DNA of 33,015 nucleotides, from the NCBI GenBank assembly GCA_027012135.1, contig JALUZF010000225.1:1-33015 (forward strand), written 5' to 3'. Position numbers and translations under genes: made by a program. This document shows positions 24,128-32,992 of the stretch, piece by piece (within the stretch, counting starts at the first letter, position 1; every line of letters begins with the position of its first letter). This DNA comes from Gammaproteobacteria bacterium. Lineage in GTDB: Bacteria; Pseudomonadota; Gammaproteobacteria; GRL18. Under the pieces are notes generated by a model. The model was not told the DNA's origin, did not search any database, and saw only the letters and a list, made by a program, of their open reading frames with translations.

Positions 24128-25777
24128 ATGGATCTAAGCTGGATTTCAATTACTTTAGCAGAAACGGGCTGGCTGATACTGACCTTTGTATTCGGTTTCC
24201 TGGCCTACCGGATCGGCCTGCCGCCCATGGTGGGTTTTTTATGCGTAGGTTTTGTACTCAAGTTTTATGGGGTTGAAAGTACCGAGGCGCTCAGAGAAAT
24301 TGCCGATCTGGGTGTTACCATAATGCTGTTCACCATTGGACTTAAACTGAATCTTAAAAGCCTGCTGAGAGTACAGATATGGGGGGTAGCGAGTTCCCAT
24401 ATGCTGATAACCATTGTTGTTTATACTGGTATTTTTATTCTTTTGCAGCAGTCCGGGGTCAGTGCCTTTCAGGGACTGTCGTTGTGGAGCGGCGTATTAA
24501 TTGCTTTTGCGTTAAGTTTTTCCAGTACTGTATTTGCGGTTAAGGTGCTGGAAGGTAAAAATGAAATGATGGCTTTATATGCCCAGATAGCCATCGGGAT
24601 TTTGATTGTACAGGATATTTTTGCCGTTATATTCCTGTCTGCTTCTACAGGCAAGCTGCCCAGCATCTGGGCACTGGGGTTAGTGGGCTTACCACTGTTA
24701 CGCCCCTTATTGTATAAAATTATGGATCAGGTGGAGCACGGTGAATTACTGGTGCTTTATAGTCTGCTGCTGGCAACCGGCGGAGCCGCTCTGTTTGAAA
24801 TAGTCGGTATGAAAGCGGATCTGGGTGCACTGATTTTCGGTTTGCTGCTGGCCCCGCATATCAAGGCCTCGGAAGTCTCAAAAACCCTCTATAATTTCAA
24901 AGATCTGTTCCTGGTGGCCTTTTTTGTCAATATTGGTCTTTCCGGTGATCCATCGATGGAGAACCTGGTGATTGCCGGAATTTTATCCTTATTAATGTTT
25001 GCCAAGGTATTTCTGTTTTTCTGGCTGCTGGTTAAAACAAAAATGCGCAGCAGAACCTCATTTCTGGCTTCTATGAGTCTGGCCAACTATTCCGAATTCG
25101 GCCTGATTGTCGGGACTATCGGTGTACAGAACGGCTGGATGGATAGTTCCTGGCTGATCAGCATAGCCATAGCACTGTCCATGACTTTTATTATTGCCTC
25201 ACCGCTCAATGCCAGGGCTCATGAAATTTACGGCCGTTTTTCACGGGTGTTCCGTAGCTGGCAGTCAGAACAACGTCTGGATGATGAAAAGCCGGTGGAC
25301 GTAGCCGGGGCCAGTATTGTGGTGTTTGGTATGGGGCGTATTGGTACCGGGGTTTATAACGATCTGAATTACCATTTTCCGGGACAGGTTATCGGAGTGG
25401 ATTTTGATGCCGGTGTTTATGCACAGCATGAAAAAGATAAAAAAAATATTATTTATGCGGATGTTATGGATAAGGACTTCTGGAGCAAGCTGAACCTGGA
25501 AGGTGTACGCATGATCTTTTTAAACCTTCCCAAGCGGGAAAAAAACCTGTTTACCTTAAAACAGCTTAGGGAAATGGGCTTTAAAGGTACTGTGGCCGCT
25601 ATTGCTCTGTATGATGAAGATGTTGAAGTGCTGAAACAGGCCGGTGCTGATGAGGTCTATAATTTTTACTCAGAAGCCGGGATTGGTTTTGCAGAACATG
25701 TTCGTCATAACCTGCTTAATAAAGGTGAGTTTATACCTGAACCGTCTGAACAAAAGCCGGTAGAAGAATCAACTTAA
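24128..25777 (+). CDS. CPA2-family cation/proton antiporter with RCK (TrkA-N) domain
   Basis: A 549-residue membrane transporter of the KefB/KefC/RosB type. The N-terminal ~370 residues are a Na+/H+ exchanger domain with typical segments FLAYRIGLPPMVGFLCVGF, SFSSTVFAVKVLEGK and KADLGALIFGLLLAPH. The C-terminal part (about 395-535) is a TrkA-N nucleotide-binding fold beginning VVFGMGRIGTGVYNDL, followed by VIGVDFDAG. Only the first RCK half is present. It likely exchanges K+ or Na+ for H+ under nucleotide or redox control. KefF/KefG-type partner genes are absent here, so calling it KefB or KefC would be over-specific. Its stop is only 5 bases from the convergent DUF465 gene. Confidence 0.9.
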   Translation: MDLSWISITLAETGWLILTFVFGFLAYRIGLPPMVGFLCVGFVLKFYGVESTEALREIADLGVTIMLFTIGLKLNLKSLLRVQIWGVASSHMLITIVVYTGIFILLQQSGVSAFQGLSLWSGVLIAFALSFSSTVFAVKVLEGKNEMMALYAQIAIGILIVQDIFAVIFLSASTGKLPSIWALGLVGLPLLRPLLYKIMDQVEHGELLVLYSLLLATGGAALFEIVGMKADLGALIFGLLLAPHIKASEVSKTLYNFKDLFLVAFFVNIGLSGDPSMENLVIAGILSLLMFAKVFLFFWLLVKTKMRSRTSFLASMSLANYSEFGLIVGTIGVQNGWMDSSWLISIAIALSMTFIIASPLNARAHEIYGRFSRVFRSWQSEQRLDDEKPVDVAGASIVVFGMGRIGTGVYNDLNYHFPGQVIGVDFDAGVYAQHEKDKKNIIYADVMDKDFWSKLNLEGVRMIFLNLPKREKNLFTLKQLREMGFKGTVAAIALYDEDVEVLKQAGADEVYNFYSEAGIGFAEHVRHNLLNKGEFIPEPSEQKPVEEST

Positions 25778-25782
25778 CAGGC

Positions 25783-25986
25783 TCAGGCAAGAATGTCGGG
25801 GAGCAGAAGGTTCTCCAGCTTGATGATTTCATCCTTTAGATGCAGCTTGCGTTTTTTCAGGCGCGTGATCTGCATCTGGGTATGAATGGTTCTGGGCATA
25901 TGGTGAATGGCTTCATCCAGATCCCGGTGCTCCTGTTTTAAAGCCTCAAGCTGAGCTCTTATTTTTTGTTTATCGTTTTCAGTCAT
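25783..25986 (-). CDS. DUF465/YdcH family small protein
   Basis: A 67-residue, highly charged, helical protein and the only minus-strand gene in the window. The C-terminal motif ITRLKKRKLHLKDEIIKLE is the signature of DUF465 (YdcH/YqfE-like) proteins, which form a short two-helix coiled coil. The molecular role of the family is unknown. It converges tail-to-tail with the antiporter gene. Its own promoter would lie in 25987-26137, where I see no clear consensus. Confidence 0.85.
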   Translation of the reverse strand: MTENDKQKIRAQLEALKQEHRDLDEAIHHMPRTIHTQMQITRLKKRKLHLKDEIIKLENLLLPDILA

Positions 25987-26175
25987 TGATTGCCAGTAAT
26001 TAATTATTAGTTGTTATCGTTTTAATGGTGTGTTGATTGATGTATCGAGTATTTTGCTGTTTTAAAAGTGTAAAATATCTCTTCAGACAGACCCCAATTA
26101 TCTGTTATGATTTCTTTAAAATCAAGAACAGAAATGCATGCAGAGGATTCTGCAAAATGCCTGTAAAATCGGTAT

Positions 26176-26188
26176 GGAGAAACCAGTG
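26176..26188 (+). promoter_or_regulatory. Ribosome site GGAGA deciding a GTG start
   Basis: GGAGA at 26176-26180 sits 5 bases before GTG at 26186, in frame with the lipoprotein gene. The upstream ATG codons (26138 and 26174) have no comparable site, and using GTG yields a normal-length lipoprotein signal. Confidence 0.6.
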
Positions 26189-26845
26189 GTTTTAAAATTT
26201 ACAGCTCTTAGAGCAACAGTGTCAGGCATACTGCTAATTGTTGTTCTCAGTGCCTGCACCTCCAGCACCACCCTGTATGAACGCTGGAGCAATGATGCCT
26301 ATCAGGGGCCGAAACTGGAGAAAGTACTGGTTATCGGAGTATTCAAGGATGATATCAGACGCAGGGCATTTGAATCAGCCTTTGTTAAAGAATTGCAGGC
26401 CATGGGTGAAAAAGGGGTGGCTGGATATACCCTGACACCGCCCAATGAAAACTTTAAGAACAAGGAGGAAATTCTGGAAGCTGTGAAAAAATCCGGGGTG
26501 GATTCTGTGCTTATTACCAGTTTTAAAGGCGTAATAGAAAAGGAACGGGAAGTTCCTCCACGAATGGATTATGTACCCAGCATGGGAATGCGCTATGGAC
26601 GTTACGGCTATGGCTATGGTTATCCGGGTTACTATGGCGCCACTTATGATGTGGTCTACCGTCCGGGATACACGGTAAAAGATACCATTGTACAGCTGGA
26701 TACCCGGGTCTTTTCTGTTGCTACTCAGGAAATGGTCTGGGCGGGTAAAACCAAAAGTGTCAATCCGGCAACAGGTGAAGAGATTGTTCAGGAACTGGTA
26801 AAAATTGTAGTCAGGGATATGAAAGCAAGCGGGCTGATTAAATAA
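26186..26845 (+). CDS. Predicted lipoprotein, unrecognised family
   Basis: A 219-residue envelope lipoprotein when started at GTG 26186. The signal has basic residues, a hydrophobic core and a lipobox VLSAC, with the lipidated cysteine at residue 24. The mature part starts TSSTTLYERW. It contains an alpha/beta-like region (KVLVIGVFKDDIRRRAFE, then GVDSVLITSFKG), resembling DUF4136-like or other small periplasmic folds. A glycine/tyrosine-rich insert around YGYGYGYPGYYG separates this from a second stretch, VQLDTRVFSVATQEMVWAG. The overall pattern (sum of lipoprotein plus metal-independent fold) suggests an outer-membrane lipoprotein of unknown role. Starts at 26138 or 26174 are possible and would lengthen only the signal region. 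Confidence 0.75.
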   Translation: MVLKFTALRATVSGILLIVVLSACTSSTTLYERWSNDAYQGPKLEKVLVIGVFKDDIRRRAFESAFVKELQAMGEKGVAGYTLTPPNENFKNKEEILEAVKKSGVDSVLITSFKGVIEKEREVPPRMDYVPSMGMRYGRYGYGYGYPGYYGATYDVVYRPGYTVKDTIVQLDTRVFSVATQEMVWAGKTKSVNPATGEEIVQELVKIVVRDMKASGLIK

Positions 26846-26853
26846 TTTTAAGT

Positions 26854-26898
26854 GGTCAGAAATACTTAATAAACTGTAAGTATTCAGTATAACTGACC
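26854..26898. other. Bulged dyad after the lipoprotein gene
   Basis: GGTCAG at 26854-26859 pairs with CTGACC at 26893-26898, and inside it AATACTT (26861-26867) pairs with AAGTATT (26878-26884). An 8-base bulge lies on the right side. It starts 8 bases after the stop codon and could be a transcript 3' end, but no T-run follows. Confidence 0.35.
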
Positions 26899-27001
26899 GT
26901 GATTGCCTACAGTATCTGCAGCCAATCACTCTACAGTGCTATGATTCAGGATGAATCGTTACAAAAAATTAATTTCAAATTCATTTTATAAAAATCAGAA
27001 C

Positions 27002-27040
27002 TATAATGATTTAAATGACTGTTAATTCTGTTTAACAGTC
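27002..27040 (+). promoter_or_regulatory. Candidate -10 box and adjacent 9-bp palindrome
   Basis: TATAAT at 27002-27007 is preceded, at 16 bases spacing, by a weak TTCATT (26980-26985). Directly downstream, GACTGTTAA (27017-27025) and TTAACAGTC (27032-27040) form a perfect 9-bp inverted repeat with a 6-base centre. It would lie around the early transcribed region, where a repressor could bind or the leader RNA could fold. The -35 is poor, so the promoter is tentative; the palindrome is certain. Confidence 0.4.
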
Positions 27041-27060
27041 CGAGCTTCAGCGACAGAAAA

Positions 27061-27075
27061 AGGAGTAAGCACTTG
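27061..27075 (+). promoter_or_regulatory. Ribosome site AGGAG supporting a TTG start
   Basis: AGGAG at 27061-27065 precedes TTG at 27073 by 7 bases, an ideal spacing. No in-frame ATG or GTG lies upstream near enough, so translation probably begins at TTG. Confidence 0.65.
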
Positions 27076-28356
27076 TCCAGTAAATATAATATTGTTTATA
27101 GCGGTCTGCAGGAAAATATAACGGCAGAAACATTTGTTACCCGGTTTTGCAAAACCTTTGGTATTAGTGAAGCCAAAGCAGAACAGATTGCGGCATCCAG
27201 CTCGGATGTGACCATTAAAAAGAATGTGCCTGGTGACAAAGCCGCTAAATACATTAAGGCGCTGGAAGCCTGTGGTGCCATTGCTTATCTTCAGGAACAG
27301 GAGAAACCACAGGAGCCGCAAGCGGAGCAGACTCAACCCGGGGGTGGTCTGTCATTAGAACCCATTGAAGATGAACAGGTACGGCAGGAAGAAACACAAC
27401 AACCTGCGGTCTGTCCTAAATGCGGCTCTTCTAATATTAAAGACGATGAGTGTCTGGACTGCGGTATTTATATTTCTAAATATAAGGCTAATCTGGAATA
27501 TGCTCCAGAACCTGAAAGTATTACCGCAGGCTCTCAACAGGACAATGTTAAACAGGATTCTGATCCTACCCGGCAGATGGATACCAATCCCTATGCTACC
27601 CCCCAGGCTGAGCTTATTAATTCTGCTGCTGATGACGAACCACAGCCTGAAAAGGTACCCGCCGGCAGCGCTACTGCCTGGCTGGGAAGGGGCTACTGGC
27701 ACTTTAAACAGAACCCTTTTGCCTGGATAGGGGCTTTAATTATCTTTATTGTTTTATCCATGGGGCTCTCTTTTGTACCCTTAATCGGAGCACTGGCTGT
27801 TAATCTGCTGTCACCGGTTATTATGGCGGGCTTTTCCATTGGTGCTCAGGAGCAGGATAATGGCGGTGATTTTAGAATTGGCCACCTGTTTGCCGGTTTT
27901 TCACAGAACTTTGGTGCCCTTGTTATGGTCGGCGTATTTTACCTGTTGTTTATTATCCTTATCGGGGCAGTATTTGGCGGTATTATCGGCCTGACTATGG
28001 CTGGTTCAGGTATGATCGATCCTAATGCCGGTCCGGAAGCCATGATGAATAGCATGGGGCCGATTAGTATGATCCTGATGCTGCTGGCACTGATGTTAAT
28101 TGTTTTTGTGGCAATGGCTTATTATTATGCCCCGACTCTGATCGCTCTGGACAATATGAGCGCTCTGGCTGCAATGAAAATGAGTCTGAACGGCTGTTTA
28201 AAAAACTGGCTGGCCTTACTGGTATTCGGCATTCTGGCCTTTTTGCTATTAGTGGTCGGTATGATACCGGCGATGCTGGGACTGCTGGTGGTTATTCCCA
28301 TGCTGCAGGCTTCAATTTATGTATCCTACCGGGATATTTTTCATCATCAGGGCTAG
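27073..28356 (+). CDS. Zinc-ribbon membrane protein, BPSS1780-like C-terminal domain
   Basis: A 427-residue protein in three parts. Residues 1-75 form a small soluble domain of a type seen in several proteobacterial membrane proteins (CKTFGISEAKAEQI, SDVTIKKNVPGDKAAKYIKA, LEACGAIAYLQ). After a glutamine/glutamate/proline linker comes a zinc ribbon with CPKCGSSNIKDDECLDCG (about 115-132). A second low-complexity linker with NPYATPQAEL follows. The C-terminal ~215 residues have about five hydrophobic helices, starting WLGRGYWHFKQNPFAWIG, which is the pattern of the BPSS1780/DUF975-like integral membrane family. Function is unknown. It stands alone with its own leader and a hairpin after it. Confidence 0.75.
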   Translation: MSSKYNIVYSGLQENITAETFVTRFCKTFGISEAKAEQIAASSSDVTIKKNVPGDKAAKYIKALEACGAIAYLQEQEKPQEPQAEQTQPGGGLSLEPIEDEQVRQEETQQPAVCPKCGSSNIKDDECLDCGIYISKYKANLEYAPEPESITAGSQQDNVKQDSDPTRQMDTNPYATPQAELINSAADDEPQPEKVPAGSATAWLGRGYWHFKQNPFAWIGALIIFIVLSMGLSFVPLIGALAVNLLSPVIMAGFSIGAQEQDNGGDFRIGHLFAGFSQNFGALVMVGVFYLLFIILIGAVFGGIIGLTMAGSGMIDPNAGPEAMMNSMGPISMILMLLALMLIVFVAMAYYYAPTLIALDNMSALAAMKMSLNGCLKNWLALLVFGILAFLLLVVGMIPAMLGLLVVIPMLQASIYVSYRDIFHHQG

Positions 28357-28380
28357 TTTCCAGCAAGTCGTTTAAAAAAA

Positions 28381-28406
28381 GTGCAATTGCCATAAAGCAA
28401 TTGCAC
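28381..28406. terminator. Hairpin with perfect 10-bp stem
   Basis: GTGCAATTGC (28381-28390) and GCAATTGCAC (28397-28406) form a perfect 10-bp stem with a 6-base loop, 24 bases after the zinc-ribbon gene's stop. A run of A (28374-28380) precedes it, and only a TGCTTTA follows. It therefore resembles a terminator best on the minus strand and a weak one on the plus strand. The rest of the 28357-28579 gap is AT-rich and shows no gene. Confidence 0.5.
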
Positions 28407-28579
28407 TGCTTTATCCCCTCTGCAATTACGTCATCACTCACCCAAAACCCAGTAATAGAACAGCTTTTTTTGACAGTTATAAGAGTATAATAGCCGTTAA
28501 ATAAATGCTATTATATGAAATTAAACGTCTAAAAATACCTGCCAATATATTGATTTCGAATTAACCTAATGGAATAACG

Positions 28580-29779
28580 ATGAAAAGTTTTTACTTATTA
28601 AGTGTATTAATGATTACTTTGCTTAGCATGACATTCATCTCAGGCTGTAGTGAAAAAAAGCAGGAGGTTGAAAAAGTAGAAGAAATCAGACCGGTAAAAA
28701 CCATTGTGGTTAAAGCACCCGATGCGGGAGGCAACAGGCATTTCCCTGGTCGTATTGATGCCAATAAAAAAGCCGAACTGTCTTTTCGGGTATCAGGAAA
28801 AATAAAAGAGTTGCCGGTAAAAGAAGGTGATGAGGTGCGCAAAGGTGATCTTATTGCCAAACTGGATCCAACGGACTTTCAGATTGCCGTTAATGATAAA
28901 AAGGCCTTATTCACCCGGGCAGCCAATGATTACCATCGTGGACAGAAACTGGTTAAAGAAGGCCATATTTCCAAAATGGATTTTGACAAGCTTGAAGCGA
29001 ATTTCCTCAGCAGCAGAGCCGCATTAAACCTGGCCAAACAGCAACTGGCTTATACTGAACTGAAAGCTCCTTTTGACGGTATAGTAGCCCGTCGTCACAT
29101 TCAGAATTTTGAAGAAGTTCAGGCCAAGCAGCCCATTGTTACTTTAAACGATAATGAAATTCTGGAAGTAAAATTTGATCTGCCGGAAAATCTGATATTG
29201 CGTTTGCAAAGAGTCGGAGTCGTGGAAGAAGGTGAAGATCTTAAAATGAAAGACAGAATTCCGGTTTTCGCTGCCTTTCAGTCTCAGTCGGATCAGGAAT
29301 ACCCGCTCACTTTTAAGGAAATGTCCACTAAGGCTGATTCCAGTACCCAGACATTTTCAGTCACCTATACCATGAAAAGACCAGAAGATGTGATTGTTCT
29401 GCCGGGTATGACCGCAACGGTAAAAATTGATTTTAGTAAGGTTATGGAGGCAAAACATGTTTTTTATCTGCCGGTTAGTGCAGTCATCGCTGATGCTGCA
29501 TTAAAGCCGGTTGTCTGGGTAGTGGATGAAAAAACCATGCAGGTTGCACCGGTATCAGTAAAAGTCGGCACCATGAAAGGTAGCCAGATTGAGGTAACAG
29601 AAGGTATAAAAGACGGTCAGCGGGTGGTGGTCGCTGGAGTGCCCTTTTTATACAAAGGGCTTAAAGTTACCCTGATGAGCCAGTCGGAGCAGGCAGAGGA
29701 TAATATCCTGCATGAGTCACCGCTGCTGAAAAAAAGCTGTGAACAGAATACTTCTGCCAATACCTCATCAAAGGGATAA
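28580..29779 (+). CDS. RND efflux periplasmic adaptor (membrane fusion) lipoprotein
   Basis: A 399-residue periplasmic adaptor that should link the RND pump downstream to an outer-membrane channel. The signal has a lipobox FISGC with lipidated C23. The lipoyl/barrel-sandwich halves are recognisable: SFRVSGKIKELPVKEGDEV and, after a coiled-coil hairpin (about 105-155), LAYTELKAPFDGIVARRH. Beta-barrel and membrane-proximal domains follow (VVLPGMTATVKIDFS-like region near 275, then VGTMKGSQIEVTEGIKDGQRVV near 330). The short hairpin fits the AcrA/MexA class. An AAGGGA site near its 3' end serves the next gene, 6 bases on. No TolC-like gene is in the window. Confidence 0.92.
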   Translation: MKSFYLLSVLMITLLSMTFISGCSEKKQEVEKVEEIRPVKTIVVKAPDAGGNRHFPGRIDANKKAELSFRVSGKIKELPVKEGDEVRKGDLIAKLDPTDFQIAVNDKKALFTRAANDYHRGQKLVKEGHISKMDFDKLEANFLSSRAALNLAKQQLAYTELKAPFDGIVARRHIQNFEEVQAKQPIVTLNDNEILEVKFDLPENLILRLQRVGVVEEGEDLKMKDRIPVFAAFQSQSDQEYPLTFKEMSTKADSSTQTFSVTYTMKRPEDVIVLPGMTATVKIDFSKVMEAKHVFYLPVSAVIADAALKPVVWVVDEKTMQVAPVSVKVGTMKGSQIEVTEGIKDGQRVVVAGVPFLYKGLKVTLMSQSEQAEDNILHESPLLKKSCEQNTSANTSSKG

Positions 29780-29785
29780 GAAATT

Positions 29786-32700
29786 ATGAATATTGGAGAA
29801 TATTCGGTAAAAACACCGGTTATATCCTGGCTTCTGGTGATTGTTTTTCTGGTGGGCGGTTATAACGGTTTTTTAAAAATGGGTAAACTGGAAGATCCGG
29901 AATTTACCATTAAAGATGTCAAAATTATTACTCACTATCCAGGCGCTACCGCTCAGCAGGTCTATGATGAAGTAACTTATCATGTTGAAGAAGCGGTTCA
30001 GTTGATGGCACAGGTTAAGTGGATAAAAATGTCTATTTCACGGCCCGGGATGTCAGAAATTACCGTTACGTTTAAAGATAAATACACGACTAAGGACTTT
30101 CCGAATATCTATGATGAAGTACGTAGAAAAATCGCAGATATGCTGTATAAGCTCCCGCCGGGAGCCCAGAAACCGGTCATTGTAGATAGTTTTGCTGATG
30201 TTTATGGTGTTTACCTGGCCTTATCAGGAGACGGTTATACCTATCGTGATTTAAAAGATACCGCTGATTATCTCAAGAAGGAATTAGTGCTGGTTGACGG
30301 AGTTAGAAAAGTCGTCATAGGCGGTGCTCAGACTGAAGTAGTTTATCTGGATATGTCTCGCCAGCGTCTGGGTGAACTTGGGCTGTCACTGGAGAAAATA
30401 GCTCAGATCCTGCAGTCTCAGAATGTTGTGACGGATGCCGGTAAGGTGCAGGTGGGTGATGAATATCTGCGTATTCAGCCAACCGGTGAATTTCAGTCAG
30501 TAAAAGCCATTGGCGATCTGTTAATCAGTTCATCAGACAGGACTATGGTCTATCTGAAGGATATTGCAGAAATCCGACGTGAATATCAGGAAGTACCGGA
30601 TTTACTCATCTTTTATGAAGGTAAACCGGCCTTAACCCTGGGTATATCCATGCTGTCCGGTGAAAATGTCGTACAGGTCGGTAAAAATCTAACAGAAAAA
30701 TTTCATGAAATTGCCTCGCTGGTGCCTGTCGGCATGAACCTTGATGTTATTTATAACCAGCCTCATGAAGTCAAAAATTCAGTGAAAGGCTTTATGCTAA
30801 ATCTGGTCGCCGCTATTGTTATTGTTATTATTGTATTGCTGTTGTTTATGGGAGTAACAGCCGGTCTTATTATCGGTTCTGTACTGCTTATTACTGTTGC
30901 CGGCACTCTGCTGATTATGGAGATGTATGGTATTGATTTACAGCGAATATCGCTGGGTGCTCTGATTATTGCACTGGGTATGCTGGTGGATAATGCTATT
31001 GTGGTGGCAGAAGGCATGATGGTACGTATCCAGTCCGGTATGAATGCGGCAAAAGCGGCTAAAGAAGTGGTAGGCAAGAGTGCCATGGCTTTACTGGGCG
31101 GGACCATTGTGGGTATTCTGGCATTTTCTGCCATTGGTCTGTCACAGGATTCTACCGGTGAGTTCACACGTACACTGTTTTATGTGATTTTAATTTCCTT
31201 ATTTTTAAGCTGGGTAACGGCTGTCAGTACCACACCGTTATTTTGCGCTCTGTTTATTAAACCCAAAAAAAATACCGGCTCTGAACAAAATATCGAAGAT
31301 GCCTACTCAGGCTTTGTATTTATGTTTTACCGCAAGATATTAAAAAAAGCGCTGCATTTCCGGGCATTTACCATGACCCTGATTGTGGCTTTATTTGCTG
31401 TGGCGGTTTATGGTTTCGGCTATGTACGGCAGGGCTTTTTTCCGGACTCAAATACTCCGATGTTTTTTGTTGAAATATGGGAAATTGAAGGGACCGATAT
31501 CAGCAAAACACGGGATGATACGCTAAAAATCAGTGAATATATTCGTTCCCTGCCCGGTGTGACAAAAACTACGGAGCTAATTGGCGGCGGGGATCAGCGT
31601 TTTTCACTGGTCTATGAACCTAAAGAGCGCAGCCCGGCTTATGCTCAGATTATTGTACAGACAGAAACCCGTGAACAGATTGCGGATATCTGGCAGAAGG
31701 CCGATCTGTATATGAAAAACTTTTCTAATATAGAACCGATTATTAAATCGTTACGGATAGGTCCGGGAAGAGACAGTAAAATTGAAGCGCGTATCAGCGG
31801 TCCGGATGGAGCCGTTTTAAGGCAGTTATCTGAACAGGCTAAAGATATTTTTCGTAAAAATACCGGGACTAAAGAAATTCGTGATGACTGGCGTCAGCCC
31901 GTTAAACTGGTTAAACCCATTTTTAATGAACAGGTCGGACGGCAATTAGGCATTAATTATGAAGATCTGTCCAAGGCTTTAAAATATGCGTTTGATGGTA
32001 CTCAGGTCGGTCTGTATCGTGATGGTATCCGCTTATTGCCTATTTATAGTCGAGCCGCTGATGAGGAACGTGAAGATATTGCCAATATTCAGGACATTCA
32101 GGTCTGGAGTCCGGTATTACAAAAATCAGTGCCCATCGGTCAGGTCGTTAAACGCTTTGAAACGGTCTGGGAAAATACCGTTATCCGTGGTCGGGACCGG
32201 ATGCAGACCATTATACCCTCGTGTAATCCTGAAACCGGTGTTGATACCACAGAATTATTTAATCGTCTGCGTCCCCAGATAGAAGCGATGAAGCTGCCCC
32301 CGGGGTATCAGCTGGCCTGGGGTGGTGAATATGAAGATTCAAAATTGGCTAAAGACTCATTAGCCAGAGCTTTGCCCGGTGGTTTTTTGCTGATGATACT
32401 CACCACAATACTATTATTTGGTAAGGTTAAACAACCCTTAATCATCTGGTTAACTGTACCTCTGGCTATTATCGGTATTACTGCCGGACTATTGCTGCTG
32501 GACGGAGCCTTTGATTTTATGGGCTTACTGGGCGCTTTAAGTCTGATTGGATTATTGATTAAAAATGCCATTGTTCTGATTGAAGAAATTGATCAGCAGA
32601 TTGAAGACGGGGTTGAATCGTTTAAAGCTATTCTGGACTCAGCGGTCAGTCGGATGAGGCCTGTTATGATGGCTGCGGCTACTACTATTCTGGGTATGCT

Positions 32701-32842
32701 GCCGCTTCTTTCAGATGTCTTTTTTGTTAATATGGCCATTATCATTATGTCCGGACTGGCTTTTGCTTCAGTGTTAACGCTGATTGTTGTACCTGTCCTG
32801 TATTCTTACTTTTTCAAAATAAAGTACCGAGAAGAAGCTTAA
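29786..32842 (+). CDS. RND family efflux pump, inner-membrane permease
   Basis: A 1018-residue proton-driven exporter of the AcrB superfamily, trimeric in known cases. The N-terminal helix is followed by LEDPEFTIKDVKI and a periplasmic porter domain; the second half repeats this pattern. In the proton relay, AcrB has two adjacent aspartates in TM4. Here the motif reads LVDNAIVVAEG, with D402 kept and the second position N403. The TM10 lysine is present (LIKNAIVLIEE, K926). This DN form occurs in a branch of RND pumps and should still be active. Substrates cannot be inferred. The gene is coupled closely to its adaptor, and no regulator is adjacent. Confidence 0.93.
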   Translation: MNIGEYSVKTPVISWLLVIVFLVGGYNGFLKMGKLEDPEFTIKDVKIITHYPGATAQQVYDEVTYHVEEAVQLMAQVKWIKMSISRPGMSEITVTFKDKYTTKDFPNIYDEVRRKIADMLYKLPPGAQKPVIVDSFADVYGVYLALSGDGYTYRDLKDTADYLKKELVLVDGVRKVVIGGAQTEVVYLDMSRQRLGELGLSLEKIAQILQSQNVVTDAGKVQVGDEYLRIQPTGEFQSVKAIGDLLISSSDRTMVYLKDIAEIRREYQEVPDLLIFYEGKPALTLGISMLSGENVVQVGKNLTEKFHEIASLVPVGMNLDVIYNQPHEVKNSVKGFMLNLVAAIVIVIIVLLLFMGVTAGLIIGSVLLITVAGTLLIMEMYGIDLQRISLGALIIALGMLVDNAIVVAEGMMVRIQSGMNAAKAAKEVVGKSAMALLGGTIVGILAFSAIGLSQDSTGEFTRTLFYVILISLFLSWVTAVSTTPLFCALFIKPKKNTGSEQNIEDAYSGFVFMFYRKILKKALHFRAFTMTLIVALFAVAVYGFGYVRQGFFPDSNTPMFFVEIWEIEGTDISKTRDDTLKISEYIRSLPGVTKTTELIGGGDQRFSLVYEPKERSPAYAQIIVQTETREQIADIWQKADLYMKNFSNIEPIIKSLRIGPGRDSKIEARISGPDGAVLRQLSEQAKDIFRKNTGTKEIRDDWRQPVKLVKPIFNEQVGRQLGINYEDLSKALKYAFDGTQVGLYRDGIRLLPIYSRAADEEREDIANIQDIQVWSPVLQKSVPIGQVVKRFETVWENTVIRGRDRMQTIIPSCNPETGVDTTELFNRLRPQIEAMKLPPGYQLAWGGEYEDSKLAKDSLARALPGGFLLMILTTILLFGKVKQPLIIWLTVPLAIIGITAGLLLLDGAFDFMGLLGALSLIGLLIKNAIVLIEEIDQQIEDGVESFKAILDSAVSRMRPVMMAAATTILGMLPLLSDVFFVNMAIIIMSGLAFASVLTLIVVPVLYSYFFKIKYREEA

Positions 32843-32913
32843 TCGGGCCTGGGGTCTGATTTAAACCTAAATAAATCATTTGAACCTACTGCGAATGTCC
32901 ATAGCACTGAATC

Positions 32914-32992
32914 TACAAGGCTTTCCAGAATATTTTGACTTCACCCGTAGGGTGGCTACGAATAAAGCCAAAATAACCTGTAAATCCTTGTA
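32914..32992. repeat. 79-base imperfect palindrome at the right edge (mobile or REP-like element?)
   Basis: Arms 32914-32941 and 32965-32992 are complementary at 23 of 28 positions. The 23-base centre contains a further small stem, CGTAG (32946-32950) with CTACG (32956-32960). Upstream, GGGGTCTGATTTAAAC near 32851-32866 resembles the conserved borders that I associate from memory with repeats near Y1/REP-type transposases. No protein-coding signal is convincing in 32843-33015. The element may continue beyond the window. Confidence 0.6.

Noticed and set aside
26088-26105. Repeat copy related to the right-edge element (CAGACCCCA)
   Set aside because: Only about 9 bases are shared with the complement of the 32851 region, too short to distinguish from chance.
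28470-28491. Strong promoter TTGACA/TATAAT before the RND adaptor gene
   Set aside because: The boxes are only 10 bases apart, far from the required ~17, and no better -35 lies at the right distance.
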